Below, one piece after another: positions 1 to 9,205 of a DNA stretch of 64,000 nt; the first letter of the stretch is position 1, and each line of letters opens with the position of its first letter. The notes under the pieces were generated by a model. It was not told the DNA's origin and did not search any database. It was given only the letters and a program-made list of their open reading frames with translations. The DNA is from Desulfuromonadaceae bacterium (GTDB lineage: Bacteria > Desulfobacterota > Desulfuromonadia > Desulfuromonadales > Desulfuromonadaceae): assembly GCA_016936455.1 (NCBI GenBank), contig JAFGXV010000003.1, forward strand, positions 115,544 to 179,543, given 5' to 3'. The position numbers and the translations under genes are program-made.

Positions 1-1909
1 CAAACAGCAGGATCAGGCCACTGATAAAATTGTTGACCACATTCTGCAATCCAAAACCGATCCCGATACTGAGGGCGCCAGCAATCACGGCAAAATTTTC
101 CAGACTCGCCCCGGCGGCGCTGAAACACATCAGCAGGGCGCAGAGAACGATCGTATAGTGCAGCAGCGTTTTGATCGAATCGCGCGCGCCTTTATCGATA
201 TATTTCGGACCGATAATCTCGACATCCAGCAACGAACGAAGCATCCATGACAAGGTGAAACTGAGATAGAGAATCAGCGCGATACTGAGCAGGGTATGCA
301 GGTTGATATGGATATCGCTCAGCTGAATGCCCCAGGCCCCGACCCGTGTCCAGGTACTGGCCAGGCTGTCGCTGCCGCCCCAGATCTGCACCAGATAGAG
401 CAGGCCATAGACCACGATCACGGCCAGTTCGAGCTTTTTGACGCGCTGCCCCAGTTCGGAGCCAAAGCGGCGAAAAAAATGCCAGGAATGCAGTTTTTTG
501 TGCGCCAGCAGAAAATCCGTCCCTCCCCGTGCCAGCTTCAGGATCATCACGCTCATCAGCACCAGGAACACGCTCTTGAAGGTCGCATCAATCAGGCGGG
601 AGGACAGAGTGCTGTAGCCGCCAGCCTGGGCAATCAGCGAAATGAGCAGAATCGCCATCAGCGCGCGGATGCCAGCCGCCAGCAGCCAGTGATCGCGATG
701 GCACCGGCTCAGAACACAGATGCGCTTGAGCAGCGGCAGTCCGGTCAGGGAAATCAGCACCAGATAAAGCCGGAACAGCGGCAGCGGCAGGCTGATAACC
801 TGGAAAAACAGCGACAGCAGGTAGCCCCCCGCCAGCAGCCACACCAGCAGACGGTGACGGCGCGCCGGCACGATATCGCTCACCAGCAGAGTGGCACTCG
901 ATACCGCAATCAGGGCAAGGTAGAACTGCCACAGCATGGTTGGTGCCGTGTACAGGCCGCTGAGGGTGATCATGGCAACGAACAGGCCACTGGCCAGGGG
1001 ATGGCGGATCAGAAAACGCCATTCACTGCTATCCTGGGCACGACCACGATAATGACGGATGGTCGAGAACAGAAACAGCACCACCACCGCCTTGAGCAGC
1101 AGAATCCACCAGGCCTCGGCGATCTGGCTGGGGTTATACCAGCTGACGAGTGAAAAACCGTTTTTGACCTGAGCCGCCAGATCCTCATTGTACTGCTGGT
1201 AATAGCGTGCACTGAACAGGGAGCTGGCCGTTTTTTTAAAGGTGGAAGAACGCAGATCCTTGATGGCGACATCGATCTGGCGTAGAACACTCTGATTGCT
1301 GTCACCAATCTCTGTCACCTTTTTCTGCAGCGCGATCTTGGTCTCATTGACCTTGACCGCCTGTTTGAGCAGATCGTCGCAGGTCTGCAGCACCGTTTTG
1401 AACACATCCTTGGGATAGGGCGTTTTCAACTGCCCAAGCTGCGACTCCCACTCTTTCCAGAATGCGCGCTGTTCCAGCCAGCTGGTACGCAGCTGATCAA
1501 GCCCCGCCGACTGCTTGGAAATACTGTTGAACAGGTCGCCAAGGCTGTTTTTCTGCTCCTGCAGCAGGGTGCGCATCTCCAGCAGACGTTCAAAACTCCA
1601 GCCCGACATGGCTCCCAGCTCATCAATGCGCTGTTGAAGGGCCTGTTGACGCTGGCGGACCTTTTCCAGGCCTTCCTGCCACGGCTTGTCGTTACTGGCA
1701 TCCTCAATGAGCTGTTGCGCCGAAGCGGCCTGATCACTCACCTGGGTGCCACGCGGCACCACTTCGGCAACGCCGGGAAACGTTTTAACCTCCGCAACGG
1801 CAGCAACAGGTTGGTCAGCCGCCCGGGACAGAGAAAATCCGGGAGGGAGCAAAACACAGAGCAACAGAAAACAGTGCACAACAGAACGGAAGGATTTCAG
1901 GAACGACAT
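1..1909 (-). CDS. MscS-family mechanosensitive channel (5' part; gene runs off the window)
   Basis: About 636 residues from an ATG at 1909 are visible and stay open to the window edge. The protein starts with a Sec-type signal sequence (SFLKSFRSVVHCFLLLCVLL), followed by a long periplasmic segment rich in Gln, Glu and Leu that looks coiled-coil. From about residue 235 there is a series of hydrophobic membrane segments. The last visible residues contain GFGLQNVVNNFISG, the hallmark of the pore helix (TM3) in MscS channels. A signal peptide, long periplasmic domain and many membrane spans make it resemble the large MscK/MscM-type channels that release solutes on hypo-osmotic shock. The cytoplasmic beta domain lies outside the window. 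Family assignment is firm; the gating stimulus is inferred from the family. Confidence 0.9.
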   Translation of the reverse strand, partial: MSFLKSFRSVVHCFLLLCVLLPPGFSLSRAADQPVAAVAEVKTFPGVAEVVPRGTQVSDQAASAQQLIEDASNDKPWQEGLEKVRQRQQALQQRIDELGAMSGWSFERLLEMRTLLQEQKNSLGDLFNSISKQSAGLDQLRTSWLEQRAFWKEWESQLGQLKTPYPKDVFKTVLQTCDDLLKQAVKVNETKIALQKKVTEIGDSNQSVLRQIDVAIKDLRSSTFKKTASSLFSARYYQQYNEDLAAQVKNGFSLVSWYNPSQIAEAWWILLLKAVVVLFLFSTIRHYRGRAQDSSEWRFLIRHPLASGLFVAMITLSGLYTAPTMLWQFYLALIAVSSATLLVSDIVPARRHRLLVWLLAGGYLLSLFFQVISLPLPLFRLYLVLISLTGLPLLKRICVLSRCHRDHWLLAAGIRALMAILLISLIAQAGGYSTLSSRLIDATFKSVFLVLMSVMILKLARGGTDFLLAHKKLHSWHFFRRFGSELGQRVKKLELAVIVVYGLLYLVQIWGGSDSLASTWTRVGAWGIQLSDIHINLHTLLSIALILYLSFTLSWMLRSLLDVEIIGPKYIDKGARDSIKTLLHYTIVLCALLMCFSAAGASLENFAVIAGALSIGIGFGLQNVVNNFISGLILLF

Positions 1910-2111
1910 GTGCTCACCTTGATCAACACCGGAAAAAATAATTGAAAAAACGTCGCCAGTGTAGCGTGGTTTTTCGCTGGTGAAAAGAACTGTTGGCGAT
2001 CCGGGCCCACCTGTATACCCTGGTGCAAAAAAAAGGGGGCCCGTGCACAAGCAGAAACGGCGGCACCCGAGGGATACCGCCGCTCCAAAAAGACATCTTG
2101 ATTTCCGTCAT

Positions 2112-2207
2112 TTAATCGAGCAGGTCGAGCTTCTTCAAAACCAGTTCTGCCGCGACCAGCGAGCCACCAACGACTGCGAACCAGCCGACTACCAGTAAAA
2201 ATGTCAT
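2112..2207 (-). CDS. cydX: CydX-like small subunit of cytochrome bd oxidase
   Basis: A 31-residue ORF starting MTFLLVVGWFAVVGGSLVAA and ending in a short charged tail (ELVLKKLDLLD). It has a strong ribosome-binding site (GAGGAG, 6-7 nt before the ATG) and begins 12 bases after the cydB stop. One transmembrane helix covers residues 2-20. Single-helix peptides of 30-40 residues directly after cydB (CydX/CydS/YnhF type) are known to stabilise the heme b/d centre of bd oxidases. The assignment rests on position, size and hydrophobicity, because such peptides have little conserved sequence. It is the last gene of the cyd operon. Confidence 0.7.
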   Translation of the reverse strand: MTFLLVVGWFAVVGGSLVAAELVLKKLDLLD

Positions 2208-2219
2208 CGCGTTTCTCCT

Positions 2220-3356
2220 CTAATATTTTTCGTCCGAACCTTTGACCAGCACGTCGGCCGCCGTCAGCTTACGGGCGTCGAGCAGACGCCAGACATAAGC
2301 CACATAAACCAGCACCACCGGAATCGCCAGCGCGATATAACTCATGGCCGTGAGGGTATAGTGGCTGCTGGACGCATTGACAATCGTCAGGCTGCTCTGC
2401 AGGTCAATCTTCGACGGATAAAAAGCCGTATTGTTATAACCCGCAATGGCGAATACCGCCAAAACCACCAGCACGGTACCCAGACCGGCCGGCCAGATGC
2501 CCTGACGGCTGCCCTTGAATCGCGCCAGAGCGACTCCCAGCACCACCAGCACCAGGCCAATGAGCAGAAACCCGAGACCATTGACCGGCATCGCCAGCAG
2601 ATTGGCCAGATATTTACCCTTCACCAGGGAAACCTGCGCCGTCACGGGATCTACGGCGTAACCCTTCATGGTTACCAGTCGCAACAGCACATACAACAGA
2701 AACGGCAACGCATAGAGCAGGTTTTTGTAGGCGGCCTGGGCCGTTTTTTCCACCAGCGGGGCATGATCGATATTGTTGTTGAGGTACAGAGCCCCCAGTA
2801 CCCGCGCCAGAAAAACCAGAAACACACCGAAACTGAGGTTAAACAGGCTGAAGGCGGCTTCAATCCCGCGACCCGGATTGTGCCAGGTCACACTGTTATA
2901 GGCGTCGAGGGTAAAGTTGGAGCCGGTGAAAAAGGTGCCGACAGCGGCACCGATCAACAAGACCCCCACAGTGCCGTTAATAAACAGGAACAGCTCGTAG
3001 GTCCGCTCCCCAAGAAGGTTATCCTGCTTGCGCCGGTACTCGTAACTGACGGCCTGGAGGACAAAGGTAAACAGAATCAGCATCCACACCCAGTAGGCCC
3101 CGCCGAAGCTGGTGGCATAGAACAGCGGAAACGCGGCAAAAAACGCGCCTCCGAACAGCACCAGGGTGGTAAAAGTCAGCTCCCATTTCTTGCCCAGGGA
3201 GTTGACAATCAATGTCTTTTCGGTCTCATCCTCAGGCATCGTCAGCAACAGGCCCTGACCGCCCTGAACAAAGGTGAGAAAAATAAACAGCGCACCGACC
3301 ACAGAGACCAGCAGCCACCACAGATGTTGCAATTGCGAAAGATCAAGGCTTCCCAT
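2220..3356 (-). CDS. cydB: cytochrome bd quinol oxidase subunit II
   Basis: A 378-residue polytopic membrane protein, the normal length for CydB, with about eight to nine hydrophobic helices. It starts four bases after the cydA stop, and GGAGAA overlapping the cydA stop serves as ribosome-binding site. CydB pairs with CydA in the inner membrane to form the bd oxidase, which oxidises quinol and reduces O2 to water. The conserved block WVWMLILFTFVLQAVSYEYR and the following charged loop fit the family. In an otherwise anaerobic-looking genome the enzyme probably protects against oxygen; that role is inferred. Confidence 0.93.
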   Translation of the reverse strand: MGSLDLSQLQHLWWLLVSVVGALFIFLTFVQGGQGLLLTMPEDETEKTLIVNSLGKKWELTFTTLVLFGGAFFAAFPLFYATSFGGAYWVWMLILFTFVLQAVSYEYRRKQDNLLGERTYELFLFINGTVGVLLIGAAVGTFFTGSNFTLDAYNSVTWHNPGRGIEAAFSLFNLSFGVFLVFLARVLGALYLNNNIDHAPLVEKTAQAAYKNLLYALPFLLYVLLRLVTMKGYAVDPVTAQVSLVKGKYLANLLAMPVNGLGFLLIGLVLVVLGVALARFKGSRQGIWPAGLGTVLVVLAVFAIAGYNNTAFYPSKIDLQSSLTIVNASSSHYTLTAMSYIALAIPVVLVYVAYVWRLLDARKLTAADVLVKGSDEKY

Positions 3357-3360
3357 AACG

Positions 3361-4896
3361 TTATTCTCCCTCCGGTCCGTTCTGAATCTGACGGGTCATG
3401 ATGCGGACCTCGGCGATCAGCAGCGTCGTAAAAATGATCAGGAACATGAAAAATGTCATCTGTACCGTAGTCGTCGTCAGCTGGGTGCGGGCAACGCCCA
3501 CCGGCAGCAGGCCCTGAATCGCCCACGGCTGACGACCAACCTCGGCCACGATCCAGCCCGCCTGTGAGGCCATGTAACCGAAAAAGACAGACAGGACACC
3601 GGCACGCAAAAACCACTTCTGCTGCTGCAGGGTTCCCTTGTAGAGGAAGAACAAAACCGCGGCGAAGACGAGCGGAAACAGTGTGCCCAGTGCCACCATG
3701 ACATGGAAGCTGTAGAACACCAGCGGCACCGGCGGTACGATATCTTCCGCCTTGGTCAGGTAGCCATAGCCGATGTGCTCCTTGACCTGATCGAACTGCT
3801 GCAGCGCAAGTTGAGCCGCTTCCGTGTTGCCAGCGTCCTTTGCCTGCTTGTACGCCGCGAGGAAAGCGATGGCCTGCTTGCCCTGAGCGATTTTCTCGCC
3901 GGCACCAACCACGCCGTGCTCGGCATTGCCATACACCAGGTCATTGACGCCAGGAACAAAACTGTTGAATTCGCGATTGGCGAGCAGGCTCAGCAAGTAG
4001 GGCAATTTGATATCCAACTGGAAGGGATCCATGTTGTCCCCCGGCTTCTTGCCCGGATTGACGATCCCCACCGCCACCAGATCGGCATTGACCTCGCCAT
4101 CCCACAGGCCTTCCATGGCCGCCAGCTTCATAGGCTGCACCTGCGCCGCAGTATAGGCTGACTCGTCTCCGGTAAAACCGACAAAGGCCGAGGCAATCAG
4201 GCCGAAGGTTGCGGCAACAGCCAGACTTTTCTTGGCCATGACGACATGGCGTCCCTTGAGCAGGTACCAGCTGCACACCGTCACCACAAACAGCGCCGCC
4301 AACAGAAACGCGGAACTGGTGGTATGAACGAAATGGCTCACCGCCACCGGCGACAGCAGCACATCCCAGAAATTTTCCATCTCAAAGCGGGCTTTGTCCG
4401 GGTTAAACACCATACCAACCGGGTGCTGCATCCAGCCGTTGGCCACCAGAATCCAAAGTGCCGACAGGTTCGAGCCAATGGCGACCAGCCAGGTCGACAG
4501 CAGGTGAAAGCCCTTCGACACCCGGTTCCAGCCGAAAAACATCACGGCAAAGAACGTCGTTTCGAGGAAAAAGGCAAAAAGACCTTCAGCGGCCAGCGGC
4601 GCACCGAAAATATCGCCCACCATCCAGGAATAGTTCGACCAGTTGGTGCCAAACTCAAATTCCATAATAATGCCGGTAGCCACACCAATGGCGAAGTTGA
4701 TGCCGAACAGCTTCATCCAGAACTTGGTGATGGTTTTCCACTGCTCGTTGCCGGTCCGCACATACAGCGTTTCGAAAAACGCCAGCAGAAACGACAGACC
4801 AAGGGTCAGGGGCACAAAAATCCAGTGATACATCGCCGTCAGGGCAAACTGCCCACGAGCCCAGCTCAGTTGTGAAATATCCAGGTGTTCAAGCAC
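3361..4896 (-). CDS. cydA: cytochrome bd quinol oxidase subunit I
   Basis: A 511-residue integral membrane protein carrying the hemes b558, b595 and d. Visible hallmarks are the N-terminal MYHWIFVPLTLGLSF with heme-ligand His24, the acidic motif FGTNWSNYSWMVGDIFGAPLAAEG, the second heme-ligand region VSHFVHTTSS, and the GRQPW motif after the quinol-binding loop. The segment between MDPFQLDIKLPYLLSLLA and VPLVFYSFHVMVALG is long, so this is the long Q-loop (E. coli-like) subfamily. The start is GTG, chosen because AAAGGAGG lies 7 bases upstream. It begins 21 bases after the DUF4492 gene and is followed by cydB and a cydX-like peptide. The operon promoter is at 5251-5278. Confidence 0.96.
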   Translation of the reverse strand: MLEHLDISQLSWARGQFALTAMYHWIFVPLTLGLSFLLAFFETLYVRTGNEQWKTITKFWMKLFGINFAIGVATGIIMEFEFGTNWSNYSWMVGDIFGAPLAAEGLFAFFLETTFFAVMFFGWNRVSKGFHLLSTWLVAIGSNLSALWILVANGWMQHPVGMVFNPDKARFEMENFWDVLLSPVAVSHFVHTTSSAFLLAALFVVTVCSWYLLKGRHVVMAKKSLAVAATFGLIASAFVGFTGDESAYTAAQVQPMKLAAMEGLWDGEVNADLVAVGIVNPGKKPGDNMDPFQLDIKLPYLLSLLANREFNSFVPGVNDLVYGNAEHGVVGAGEKIAQGKQAIAFLAAYKQAKDAGNTEAAQLALQQFDQVKEHIGYGYLTKAEDIVPPVPLVFYSFHVMVALGTLFPLVFAAVLFFLYKGTLQQQKWFLRAGVLSVFFGYMASQAGWIVAEVGRQPWAIQGLLPVGVARTQLTTTTVQMTFFMFLIIFTTLLIAEVRIMTRQIQNGPEGE

Positions 4897-4917
4897 GGCA
4901 GAGCCTCCTTTGATCGG

Positions 4918-5136
4918 TTACTTCCCTGAGGGAAGATGCGTAAGTTGATGCAGGACATGATCGGCCCGCTGTTGATCGGTCGAGAAATGGCTATTGAGAT
5001 AATCAGGAAAGAAAAGATTCAGCACAGTCAGAAAAACGAGCAATTTCAGCAGAATAATTTTCCACAGCGTCCGCCCCAGTTTCATGGAACGAAAGCCGTC
5101 GACATAGAAATCAATCAGGGTGCGTGCTGACAGCAT
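4918..5136 (-). CDS. DUF4492 family protein, cyd-operon partner
   Basis: A 72-residue protein, MLSARTLIDFYVDGFRSMKL and on, with the DUF4492 pattern FYxDGFRSM-LGRxLWxIIxxKL, one hydrophobic helix (about residues 30-50) and the motif LFFPDYLN. The start at 5136 is preferred over an ATG 33 bases further upstream because GGAGG lies 6 bases before it. DUF4492 genes are known to sit in front of cydAB in several phyla, often when the long Q-loop oxidase is present. Its function is not established; an assembly or anchoring role is a guess from context. First gene of the operon. Confidence 0.8.
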   Translation of the reverse strand: MLSARTLIDFYVDGFRSMKLGRTLWKIILLKLLVFLTVLNLFFPDYLNSHFSTDQQRADHVLHQLTHLPSGK

Positions 5137-5250
5137 AGACAGCCTCCAGACCGTAACAGAAGCGGACAATGAAAATTCTGTTTATTGTTATAGGTGTACA
5201 ACGCAACCGGGAAAATGCAACCCGCAGGAATAGATAACAAAATTTGTCTT

Positions 5251-5278
5251 ATTTTACATCACAAAAACAGCCTGTCAA
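5251..5278 (-). promoter_or_regulatory. sigma-70 type promoter of the cyd operon
   Basis: On the minus strand, TTGACA (5278-5273) and TAAAAT (5256-5251) are separated by 16 bases, close to the consensus. The inferred start leaves about 105 bases of leader before the DUF4492 ATG at 5136. The surrounding 5137-5345 stretch is AT-rich and contains no other feature I can support. I looked for FNR-like and Rex-like palindromes here and found no convincing one. Confidence 0.65.
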
Positions 5279-5345
5279 GAATTATAACCGGTTCAGTTTT
5301 ATATTTGCCGCCACAGGACGGGGATGGAAGCAGAAGCGAAAAAAA

Positions 5346-6536
5346 TTACTGGACAGCAAAGCGGGCGACAGCTGTTTCGATCTGCTCCAGACGGATGTTG
5401 CCAAAAGCCAGACGCAGATAACCTTCGAGACCAGGTCCGAACACCTCCCCCGGCAGGCAGATCAGATTGGCCTCGTCAGCCAGCCTGCGCGCGGCCTGGC
5501 GTCCCGTCAGCTCCTTCCAGGGATGGCGTACCCAGGCAAAAAAAGCCCCGCTGGCCGCAAGCTCAAACGACCGCACCGACGCATTGAACAATTGAACAAA
5601 CTGGTCATGGCGCCGTTGCATCATGGCGGCATTGTCCGCCACCCAGGCATCCAGATGATCGCAGCCGTAAGCGACGGCGCGCTGGGTAATCCGAGGCTGG
5701 CACACCACCATGCTGTCCTGCACCTTGAGAGCCTGATAGATCAGTGCTTGATCCGCCACCAATGCACCGGCACGGAAACCGGTCAGGGCAAAGGTCTTGC
5801 CGAAAGAGGCCAGATGAATCAGATGACGAGGCCAGTCGGGTTTGGCAAACAGAGCATGAGGCGGCAGCTGCCCGGGTACAAAGGCGTTGTAGGTTTCATC
5901 AAGGATCAGAGCAATATCCTGCTCTACCGCCAACTGATACAGCTGTTCGAGCAGCGCCGGTGGCGTAATAGCACCGGTGGGGTTGCTCGGCGTCACCAGC
6001 AGAATCGCCCGCGTGCGCGGCGTAATGGCTGCGGCAATGGCTTCGACATCCGGCAGCGCGCCCACCGTGTCCACCGCGACATAGCGCGGCACAATACCGA
6101 GAGTCTGCAAAGCCATGGGGTGATCGAAATAGGCCGGCACCTGGACGATCACCTCATCACCAGCCCGACACACCAGCAGCAGGGCGAGCCAGAACGCCTG
6201 GCTGGCACCAATGGTCAGGCAGATCTGCTCCGGGCGCGGGCCAGCGTCCGCGTCATCGCCGCCCGCTGCATCCAGTCCATAGCGCCGTTTGTACCAGCGG
6301 CTGACGCTGTTGCGCACCTCGAGAAGGCCCTCGTCTGGCGAATAGACCGCCAGCGTCGGGTCGGAAAGCTGGTGTTTCAGGTGTTCGAGCAGCTGCGGGT
6401 GAGGAGGATAGTCCGGGATGGCCTGGCACAGGTCGAGAAGTGGCTTGTCCGCCGGGAACTGGCGCTGGGCAATCCAGCCTTTGACCTCGCTGATGGGGGG
6501 AAAAGTCACCTGCTGCAACTGGGTATTCACTTTCAT
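5346..6536 (-). CDS. PLP-dependent class I/II aminotransferase
   Basis: A 396-residue fold-type I aminotransferase. It shows the substrate/PLP motif PSNPTGAITPP, the cofactor Asp-Tyr pair in ILDETYNAFVPG, and the Schiff-base lysine in HLASFGKTFALTGFRAG near residue 245. The C-terminal Arg region GYLRLAFGNI contacts the substrate carboxylate in this family. Such enzymes transfer an amino group from an amino acid to a 2-oxo acid; the substrate cannot be read from sequence. The start has GGAG 6 bases upstream. It lies 42 bases after the M20 peptidase gene on the same strand, so co-transcription and a shared role in peptide/amino-acid use are likely. Confidence 0.88.
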   Translation of the reverse strand: MKVNTQLQQVTFPPISEVKGWIAQRQFPADKPLLDLCQAIPDYPPHPQLLEHLKHQLSDPTLAVYSPDEGLLEVRNSVSRWYKRRYGLDAAGGDDADAGPRPEQICLTIGASQAFWLALLLVCRAGDEVIVQVPAYFDHPMALQTLGIVPRYVAVDTVGALPDVEAIAAAITPRTRAILLVTPSNPTGAITPPALLEQLYQLAVEQDIALILDETYNAFVPGQLPPHALFAKPDWPRHLIHLASFGKTFALTGFRAGALVADQALIYQALKVQDSMVVCQPRITQRAVAYGCDHLDAWVADNAAMMQRRHDQFVQLFNASVRSFELAASGAFFAWVRHPWKELTGRQAARRLADEANLICLPGEVFGPGLEGYLRLAFGNIRLEQIETAVARFAVQ

Positions 6537-6578
6537 GGTCGGCTCCGTCCTGTTCGGTTCTGGCTCGGATGACAGATT

Positions 6579-7718
6579 TCAGCAGCCACTGCGTACAAAC
6601 GCCAGCAACAGCCGGCACACCGCGGCCAAGTCCTCCACCCGGATGAATTCCTCGACGGAATGGACCTTCTGCATGCCGGTAGCCAGATTGGCGGTGACAA
6701 TCCCATGCTGATTGAACAGATTGGCATCGCTGCCGCCGCCGGAACGGCCAACCTCGAGAAACTGGCCGATACTGGCTGCCGCCTGACGCAGACGGCACAG
6801 CACCTCGGCCTCCGGTGCCACATTCATCAGCGGATAATCGTTCGCCACCTCAATACGGACCTGCGCCCGGCGCTTGCGACCATGAACCTCGATTTCGCTC
6901 TGCTCGGCCGCTTGCTGCAGACAGTCGCACAGATGCTGGGTCTGACGCTGCAACCGCTCGGCATCGAAACTGCGGGCCTCCCCTTTCAGGGTGACCCGGT
7001 TGGGAATGATATTGGTAGCGTGACCACCCTCGATGAGACCGATATTGGCGGTGGTTTCACCATCGACACGGCCCAGCCGCATCGCGGCAATGGCACGGGC
7101 CGCAACCTGAATCGCGGAGATGCCATGTTCCGGATCAAGACCGGCGTGAGCTTCCAGGCCTTCAATCACCACCGACAAGCGATTGGCGCACGGCGCCTGA
7201 CGGGCCACGGTACCGACCCCGGAGGTATCGAGTACCAGGCCCTGCTTTGCCCTGAGAACTGAATAATCCAGAAACTTGGCGCCAAGCAGGCCGATTTCCT
7301 CGCACACGGTCAGCACGATTTCAAGGGGAGGATAATCCAGCTGCTGCTCCTGTAGCGTTTCGACCACCTCGATAATCTGGGCAACCCCCGACTTGTCGTC
7401 TGCGCCGAGGATGGTCTCCCCGGCGCTGCGGAAAACGCCATTTTCCAGGATCGGCCGCACATTCTGTGCCGGCGACACCGTATCCATGTGGGCCGAAAGC
7501 AGCAACGGCTCCTGAGGCGTGCCATGGCCGGCAAAGCGGATAATCAGATTACCGGATTCGCTGCCGGTCTGTGCCTGACTGGCATCCACTTCGACCTGCC
7601 CTCCCAGAGCCGCGAAGCGCCGCTGAAGGTAGGCACTGATGGCGCCTTCATGGCGCGAGGGACTGGAGATCGTGCACAGCCGGGCAAATTCCTGACATAA
7701 CCGATCGACATTAATCAT
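6579..7718 (-). CDS. M20 family metallopeptidase (peptidase T-like)
   Basis: A 379-residue zinc peptidase. Metal-site motifs are visible in order: SAHMDTVSP (first His/Asp), GADDKSG (bridging Asp), the catalytic Glu pair in VCEEIGLLGAKFLD, and a late GGGSDANLFNQHG. The layout resembles the PepT/YqjE-like branch of M20, which cleaves tripeptides or related short substrates in the cytoplasm. The ATG at 7718 is preferred over a GTG 9 bases earlier because AGGTGA lies 6 bases in front of it. It is the first gene of a probable pair with the aminotransferase. Exact substrate unknown. Confidence 0.87.
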   Translation of the reverse strand: MINVDRLCQEFARLCTISSPSRHEGAISAYLQRRFAALGGQVEVDASQAQTGSESGNLIIRFAGHGTPQEPLLLSAHMDTVSPAQNVRPILENGVFRSAGETILGADDKSGVAQIIEVVETLQEQQLDYPPLEIVLTVCEEIGLLGAKFLDYSVLRAKQGLVLDTSGVGTVARQAPCANRLSVVIEGLEAHAGLDPEHGISAIQVAARAIAAMRLGRVDGETTANIGLIEGGHATNIIPNRVTLKGEARSFDAERLQRQTQHLCDCLQQAAEQSEIEVHGRKRRAQVRIEVANDYPLMNVAPEAEVLCRLRQAAASIGQFLEVGRSGGGSDANLFNQHGIVTANLATGMQKVHSVEEFIRVEDLAAVCRLLLAFVRSGC

Positions 7719-7858
7719 GATTTTCACCTGAACCGACGAGAAAGAATATCTGCTTCAATGAGAGCCAAGACTGGACAGCCAACCTCTTCATTTGTTAGGA
7801 TCGCATGAACCTTTGGCATTGACCCGCGACCAACCCCTGAAAGCGTTTCTGTCCATCT

Positions 7859-9205
7859 ATGACGCCTCATCATCATAACCGCTATCGCCCGACACGCAGC
7901 ACGCACCAGCGACGCCGACAGAATACGCTGCTCTTTCTGGTTCTGGCAAGCATCGGCTTGGTGGTTTTTTTTGCGACACGGCAGGATTCTGTGCCATCGG
8001 CAACACCCAAGGCTGAAATCCCCCGCCCCGCAACCTTTCAGGAACCACCGCCCTCGGCCATTATTCAGATTCAGCGCGAAACCATCTGTGAAGCCGTTCA
8101 GCCTGGGCAGACCATCACCGCCATTCTGGGCAGTTATTTCTCTCCCAGCGAGATTCTGACCATTGCCCAACAGAGCAAGCCGGTCTTCCCCCTCAGCCAG
8201 CTCTGCGCCGGACACCCCTACCGCATTGAGATCGAAAACGAAAACTTCGTCAGTTTCTATTACGACATCGACAAAGACGATCAACTGCTGATCCGTAAAG
8301 AGGGGGACACCTTCCTCATCGAACGGCAGCCCATCCCCTACACCGTTGAGGTCGAAACCATCGCTGCCACCATCGATTCCAGCCTGTTCGGCAGCGTGGC
8401 CGCCATCGGCGAGTCCTCGGAACTGGCGGCGAGGCTGATGGACATCTTTGCCTGGGACATCGATTTCATCCGCGACATCCGCGAAGGCGATTATTTCGTC
8501 GCCCTGGTCGAAAAACGCTACCGCGACGGCAACCTGGCGGGATACGGCGACCTGCTGGCTGCCGAGTTCAGCAATCAGGGTCGCAGTTATTTTGCCATTT
8601 ACTTCAACGATGGAAGCACGTCGAGTTACTTCGATGAACAGGGCAAGAGTCTGCGTAAGGCCTTTCTCAAGGCCCCGCTGTCCTATACCCGGATTTCATC
8701 AGGCTACACCAAACGCCGCTTCCATCCGGTGCTCAACAAATGGAAACCCCACCTGGCCATTGACTACGCCGCTCCGACGGGCACTCCGATCAGGGCCGTG
8801 GCCGATGGCACCATTACCCAGAAAAGCTACGACAAGAGCAACGGCAACAAGATCCGCATCCGCCACCCCAACAGCTACGAGACCACCTACATCCACATGA
8901 GCAAATTCGCTAAAGGGATGAAGAAAGGCCGCCACGTCAGCCAGGGGGAGGTGATCGGCTACGTTGGCATGACCGGCATCGCCACCGGTCCGCATCTGGA
9001 CTTCCGGGTCTTCAAGAACGGTCAGCCCATTAATCCGCTGAAGATGGAATCCACTCCGGCGGCCCCGGTCACTTCCGCACGCCAGGCGGAATTTGATCAG
9101 CTGATTGGCCGGTTGCAACACGACCTCAGCCTGGGACGGCAAAAACTGCTCAATCAAACCGCTCTGAACCCGCCCGCGCCGCAACAGGCCTCGACCACTC
9201 TGTGA
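7859..9205 (+). CDS. M23 (LytM-type) murein endopeptidase, MepM-like
   Basis: A 448-residue envelope protein. A basic N-terminus is followed by one membrane anchor (about residues 23-41), then two beta-rich regions resembling the OapA/Csd3 N-terminal domains of MepM-type enzymes, then a C-terminal M23 domain (about 290-400). The Zn motif HxxxD is seen in KPHLAIDYAAP, with YIHMSKF following. The usual HxH motif reads GPHLDFRVF, so the last His ligand is an Asp. The family cuts peptide cross-links in murein to let the cell wall expand. No clear ribosome-binding site precedes the ATG. The stop overlaps the GTG of acpH (GTGA), implying translational coupling. Confidence 0.85.
   Translation: MTPHHHNRYRPTRSTHQRRRQNTLLFLVLASIGLVVFFATRQDSVPSATPKAEIPRPATFQEPPPSAIIQIQRETICEAVQPGQTITAILGSYFSPSEILTIAQQSKPVFPLSQLCAGHPYRIEIENENFVSFYYDIDKDDQLLIRKEGDTFLIERQPIPYTVEVETIAATIDSSLFGSVAAIGESSELAARLMDIFAWDIDFIRDIREGDYFVALVEKRYRDGNLAGYGDLLAAEFSNQGRSYFAIYFNDGSTSSYFDEQGKSLRKAFLKAPLSYTRISSGYTKRRFHPVLNKWKPHLAIDYAAPTGTPIRAVADGTITQKSYDKSNGNKIRIRHPNSYETTYIHMSKFAKGMKKGRHVSQGEVIGYVGMTGIATGPHLDFRVFKNGQPINPLKMESTPAAPVTSARQAEFDQLIGRLQHDLSLGRQKLLNQTALNPPAPQQASTTL

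Noticed and set aside
296..1153. 285-residue Gln/His-rich plus-strand ORF opposite the MscS gene
   Set aside because: The minus-strand frame is open across the whole region and contains the MscS pore motif.
5137..5345. FNR or Rex operator upstream of the cyd operon
   Set aside because: TTGTGA-like and TTGTTA-like half-sites occur, but no properly spaced second half was found.
5244..6572. 442-residue plus-strand ORF opposite the aminotransferase
   Set aside because: Low-complexity basic sequence; the minus strand encodes a complete PLP enzyme with all motifs.
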